DNA of 64,000 bases from Oncomelania hupensis (lineage: Eukaryota > Mollusca > Gastropoda > Littorinimorpha > Pomatiopsidae), in contig CM072513.1 of NCBI GenBank assembly GCA_036898135.1, positions 40,948,528 to 41,012,527 of the forward strand, given 5' to 3'. Made by a program: the position numbers and the translations under genes. The stretch's first letter is position 1; the number at the start of each line of letters is the position of its first letter. The notes under the pieces were generated by a model. It saw only the letters and a program-made list of their open reading frames with translations, had not been told where the DNA came from and ran no database searches. Positions 61,165 through 64,000 of the stretch are shown here, piece by piece.

Positions 61165-61640
61165 ACCTGTTAAGAGTCTCTCACATACACAGAAACTCAA
61201 GAACGAACTTCAGGTTCAAACACTTTACGAACTGAAAACTGACTGAAATCAAACTTCGACTTCCATAGCGTAGCCCCATAGACAGGAAGTGCCCGTAACC
61301 CACAACAACGGATGACGTAAACATATACATGAGCAATGACGTATATTGATTACAACGTAACTGTCTTGCCAATGAAAACAAACTATCAACATCCTTCTTA
61401 TTTTTAAAATAGAAAACACTCCTCAGAACTTCAGACTCAACGTCTTTGAATAAACAATAAATATATATGGGAACTTAAAAATACTCAAAGCGTTTAAAAC
61501 GAATTCGCATTCTTATGCAAATAAACTAAACACTAGATCTATATCAGGATCTAACGCAATTAACGAACTAATGAAAATAAATGTAAATCTCTTTAAATGT
61601 TAGTCACCGAACTGATTTTATTTCTTAGCGTTCCGACAAT
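61165..61640 (-). mobile_element. Probable 3' LTR region of the Ty3/Gypsy element
   Basis: This non-coding stretch directly follows the pol stop codon in element sense. On the minus strand it could run from TGTCGGAACGC near 61638 to CTCTTAACA near 61168. The 5' LTR is outside the window, so the borders cannot be checked here. Confidence 0.4.
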
Positions 61641-61654
61641 AACTTCACGTTCGT

Positions 61655-64000
61655 TTAACTGGTCACATAGTCATCCAACCAGCCTGGTTTCTTACAAGTT
61701 CGCTGGGATCGTCTGGGTGATGACGGACCATCGTTCACACCAAAATCATCATGTGGACACAGTGGTACAGGATCTGGCATCAACAATCCATTGTCCATGG
61801 CATTAGGGACGGGAGGAGTGCTGAGCTGGTTGGGGGTCATAACAGAGCGTGCTTGATCAGGGATAACAATATTGGGAACGTCTTGCAGGGGTGAACTCTG
61901 GATACACGTTGGTCGAATGTGTACCCGATTTCTGCGATACTCCCCACCCGCGTCACCTTCGATCGTATAAGAACGTTCATCGTTTCTGCTCACCACCTTC
62001 CCCTTTCTCCACCGTTGTCCGGGAACATGCTGATAGAATACAGTCTGTCCAGCACAGAGAGGTTTTAAGTCCCTGGCTCGTTTGTTGTACGTTTGCTTCA
62101 CTGAATTTCGCCGTCTACGTCGTTGCCGCTGGGCTTTCTCCGACCGACTTTTACTGACTGCTTTATTGGTAGCGGCCGGTATCCTGGTTCTCGTCAGCCT
62201 CCCGAACATCATCTGCGTCGGGCTCAGGCCCGTGTCTTGTCTCGGTGTATTGCGGAGCTCCAGTAAAGCCTCGTACTGGTTGCCGCCAACCTCCAGACAC
62301 TTGTAGGTCATGTGTTTGTATGTCTTAACTGCTGCCTCAGCCTTGCCATTAGACTGGTGATGACCTGGTGATGACATCGTGTGTCTAATTCCCCACTGTT
62401 TAATCATTGTTTGGAACTCGCTGGAGGTGAACTGGGTTCCCTGATCGGAAACAATCTCGATTGGTGTGCCATAGCGTGCGAAATGTGCCAGCAACTTATT
62501 GATAACCTCATTGGCCGTCGTCTTCTTCAGGAAGTCAACTTCGATGAAGTTGGAGAAATAGTCCACAGTCACCAGGTATTGATTACCATTCACTTCACAC
62601 AGGTCAATCCCGATCTTCATCCATGCCGCATGACCGTCATTATGCTGCTTCAAAGTCTCTTTTTGGTTCTCAGGCTTCATCCGCTGACAAGCCTCACAAT
62701 GGTCAGCAGTCTGCTTGATGTCATGAGCCATCCCAGGCCAATACAGAAGGTCTCTAGCTCTTCTCATCATGCTGTCATAACCCAAATGAGCAGCATGTAG
62801 TCTCTTCCTCATCTCACTTCTCAGGGAAGCCGGAACGAGAACTCTCTCGCCTTTCAGAATGACTCCATCCTGTTCAGACAAGGTGTCACGAATGTCAAAA
62901 TACATTCTCACACACTCAGGAACATCACTTTTCTTGTCAGGCCAACCATCCTGGATAACTTTCAGAAGGATCTGCAGTCCTGGATCTCTAGCCGTAGCTT
63001 CCTGAACTTCCTTCATGGTGTTGTCAGGTACATCAGACAAAGAAAACGCGAGCACGCACACGTCGTCACCAGGGTGTGGAAGGTACGCGCGGCTCAGAGT
63101 GTCAGCGAGGAACAGCTGGGTACCCTGCACGTACTGGAACTTTATGTTGTATCGGTACAACCTCATCATCAGCGCCTGGATGCGGCGTGATGCCTGGCCC
63201 AGGGGTTTCTTCAGAATTGTCTCCAGAGGCTTGTGATCGTTCTGCACTCGAACAGGGCGCCCAAAGGTATACTGGTCAAAACGTTCCAGTCCAAACACAA
63301 GTGACAACGTTTCTTTTTCTATCTGCGCCCATCTTCTTTCGGCCTGGGTGAGTGCTCTCGAGGCGTACTCCAGCGGTCGGCCATCTTGAAGGATAGCCGC
63401 TCCAAGACCATCTTTGCTACTATCGACTTGCAATACCAGCTCCTTGCTTGGATCAAAGAACGCCAACACCGGCGCCTGTGTAACCTTTTCTTTCACAGTT
63501 TTCAGGGCTCTGTCACACTCGATCGTCCAGTTCCACTGGACTTCTTTCTTGGTCAAAGCTCGAATAGGTTCCAGATCACTCGCTAAGTTTGGCAGAAACT
63601 TGGCGAGGTACTGAATCATGCCACAAAGTCGCCGAACTCCCGGTATGTCTTTGGGTGGTGGCATATCCAGTATAGCCGAAATCTTGGCCCTGTCGGGCTT
63701 CACCCCTTCTGCTGAGATTCTATGGCCCATGAATGTGATTTCCTCTTGTTTGACCGCAGCTTTCTTCTCGTTCAACCTAATGTTCTTCATTTTGCATCTG
63801 TCTTGAAGATTTCTCAGATTGTCTGCATGGTCTCTTTCTGACTCATGTTTAGTGTCGCCGCGGCCCACCACGATGATGTCGTCTGCCACACAGACGACGC
63901 CATTCAGACCACTCAGCGCATCATTCAGTCGTCTTTGAAAAATCTCACTGCTGACAGAGAGGCCAAAAGGAAGTCTTAACCATCTGTACCTCCCAAATGG
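61655..64000 (-). CDS. Ty3/Gypsy retrotransposon Pol (RT, RNase H, integrase), runs off the right edge
   Basis: A minus-strand frame is open from the window edge to 61655. In order: the end of the reverse transcriptase with CVADDIIVVG (catalytic pair) near 63890-63850; RNase H with LQVDSSKDGLGAAILQDG near 63430; the integrase zinc-binding HHCC region (HAAHLGY, then CEACQ) near 62790-62690; the integrase DDE core with IGIDLCEV, IVSDQGTQF and HHQSNGKAEAAV at 62620-62360; and a chromodomain-free C-terminus with a basic RWRKGKVVSRNDERSY stretch. No stop interrupts it. It lies antisense in or beyond LYST intron 33. Gag, protease and the start of the reverse transcriptase are outside. Confidence 0.92.
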   Translation of the reverse strand, partial: PFGRYRWLRLPFGLSVSSEIFQRRLNDALSGLNGVVCVADDIIVVGRGDTKHESERDHADNLRNLQDRCKMKNIRLNEKKAAVKQEEITFMGHRISAEGVKPDRAKISAILDMPPPKDIPGVRRLCGMIQYLAKFLPNLASDLEPIRALTKKEVQWNWTIECDRALKTVKEKVTQAPVLAFFDPSKELVLQVDSSKDGLGAAILQDGRPLEYASRALTQAERRWAQIEKETLSLVFGLERFDQYTFGRPVRVQNDHKPLETILKKPLGQASRRIQALMMRLYRYNIKFQYVQGTQLFLADTLSRAYLPHPGDDVCVLAFSLSDVPDNTMKEVQEATARDPGLQILLKVIQDGWPDKKSDVPECVRMYFDIRDTLSEQDGVILKGERVLVPASLRSEMRKRLHAAHLGYDSMMRRARDLLYWPGMAHDIKQTADHCEACQRMKPENQKETLKQHNDGHAAWMKIGIDLCEVNGNQYLVTVDYFSNFIEVDFLKKTTANEVINKLLAHFARYGTPIEIVSDQGTQFTSSEFQTMIKQWGIRHTMSSPGHHQSNGKAEAAVKTYKHMTYKCLEVGGNQYEALLELRNTPRQDTGLSPTQMMFGRLTRTRIPAATNKAVSKSRSEKAQRQRRRRRNSVKQTYNKRARDLKPLCAGQTVFYQHVPGQRWRKGKVVSRNDERSYTIEGDAGGEYRRNRVHIRPTCIQSSPLQDVPNIVIPDQARSVMTPNQLSTPPVPNAMDNGLLMPDPVPLCPHDDFGVNDGPSSPRRSQRTCKKPGWLDDYVTS

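Overview
This is a eukaryotic (metazoan) window, very probably from a mollusc or another lophotrochozoan. Coding sequence is split into many short exons with GT-AG introns. The non-coding DNA is crowded with microsatellites, tRNA-derived SINEs that share one tail, eight pieces of one non-LTR retrotransposon family, and DIRS, Rex1-like, Ty3/Gypsy, hAT and piggyBac-like elements. No species can be fixed from the sequence alone.

Two host genes point away from each other. (1) Minus strand, 13615 down to 1593: the first three coding exons of an EAG-type (KCNH) voltage-gated potassium channel. They encode the N-terminal cap and PAS domain; the rest lies beyond the left edge. (2) Plus strand, 22616 to 60753 and beyond: the N-terminal two thirds of a lysosomal trafficking regulator (LYST, BEACH family). 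I built it as 33 exons whose splice phases chain without a break, about 2,434 codons, one exon being 2,444 nt. The window holds the N-terminal ARM-like helical part, an acidic linker, the concanavalin-A-like domain and the downstream helical region. The PH-BEACH and WD40 domains are not reached.

Layout: 1-13.6 kb, EAG introns with a foldback element, SINEs, a hAT transposon inserted in a (TA)n tract, a 51-bp minisatellite and LINE pieces. 13.6-22.6 kb, the space between the two 5' ends, with LINE, Rex1-like and DIRS-type elements. 22.6-60.8 kb, LYST, whose introns carry LINE copies, two adjacent TTAA-flanked elements, palindromes and a 2.4-kb array. 61.2-64.0 kb, an antisense Ty3/Gypsy pol running off the right edge.

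The most unusual structures are two. First, a 45-copy, 54-bp tandem array (55052-57481) in which almost every unit carries a 3' splice site identical to the authentic LYST exon acceptor at its end, three bases before a consensus 5' splice site. Second, a family of about 60-bp insertions (three copies, each with a clear 12-14 bp target-site duplication) that would be an extremely short retroposon. Exon borders, phases and repeats were read by eye; family assignments rest on remembered protein families, not on searches.
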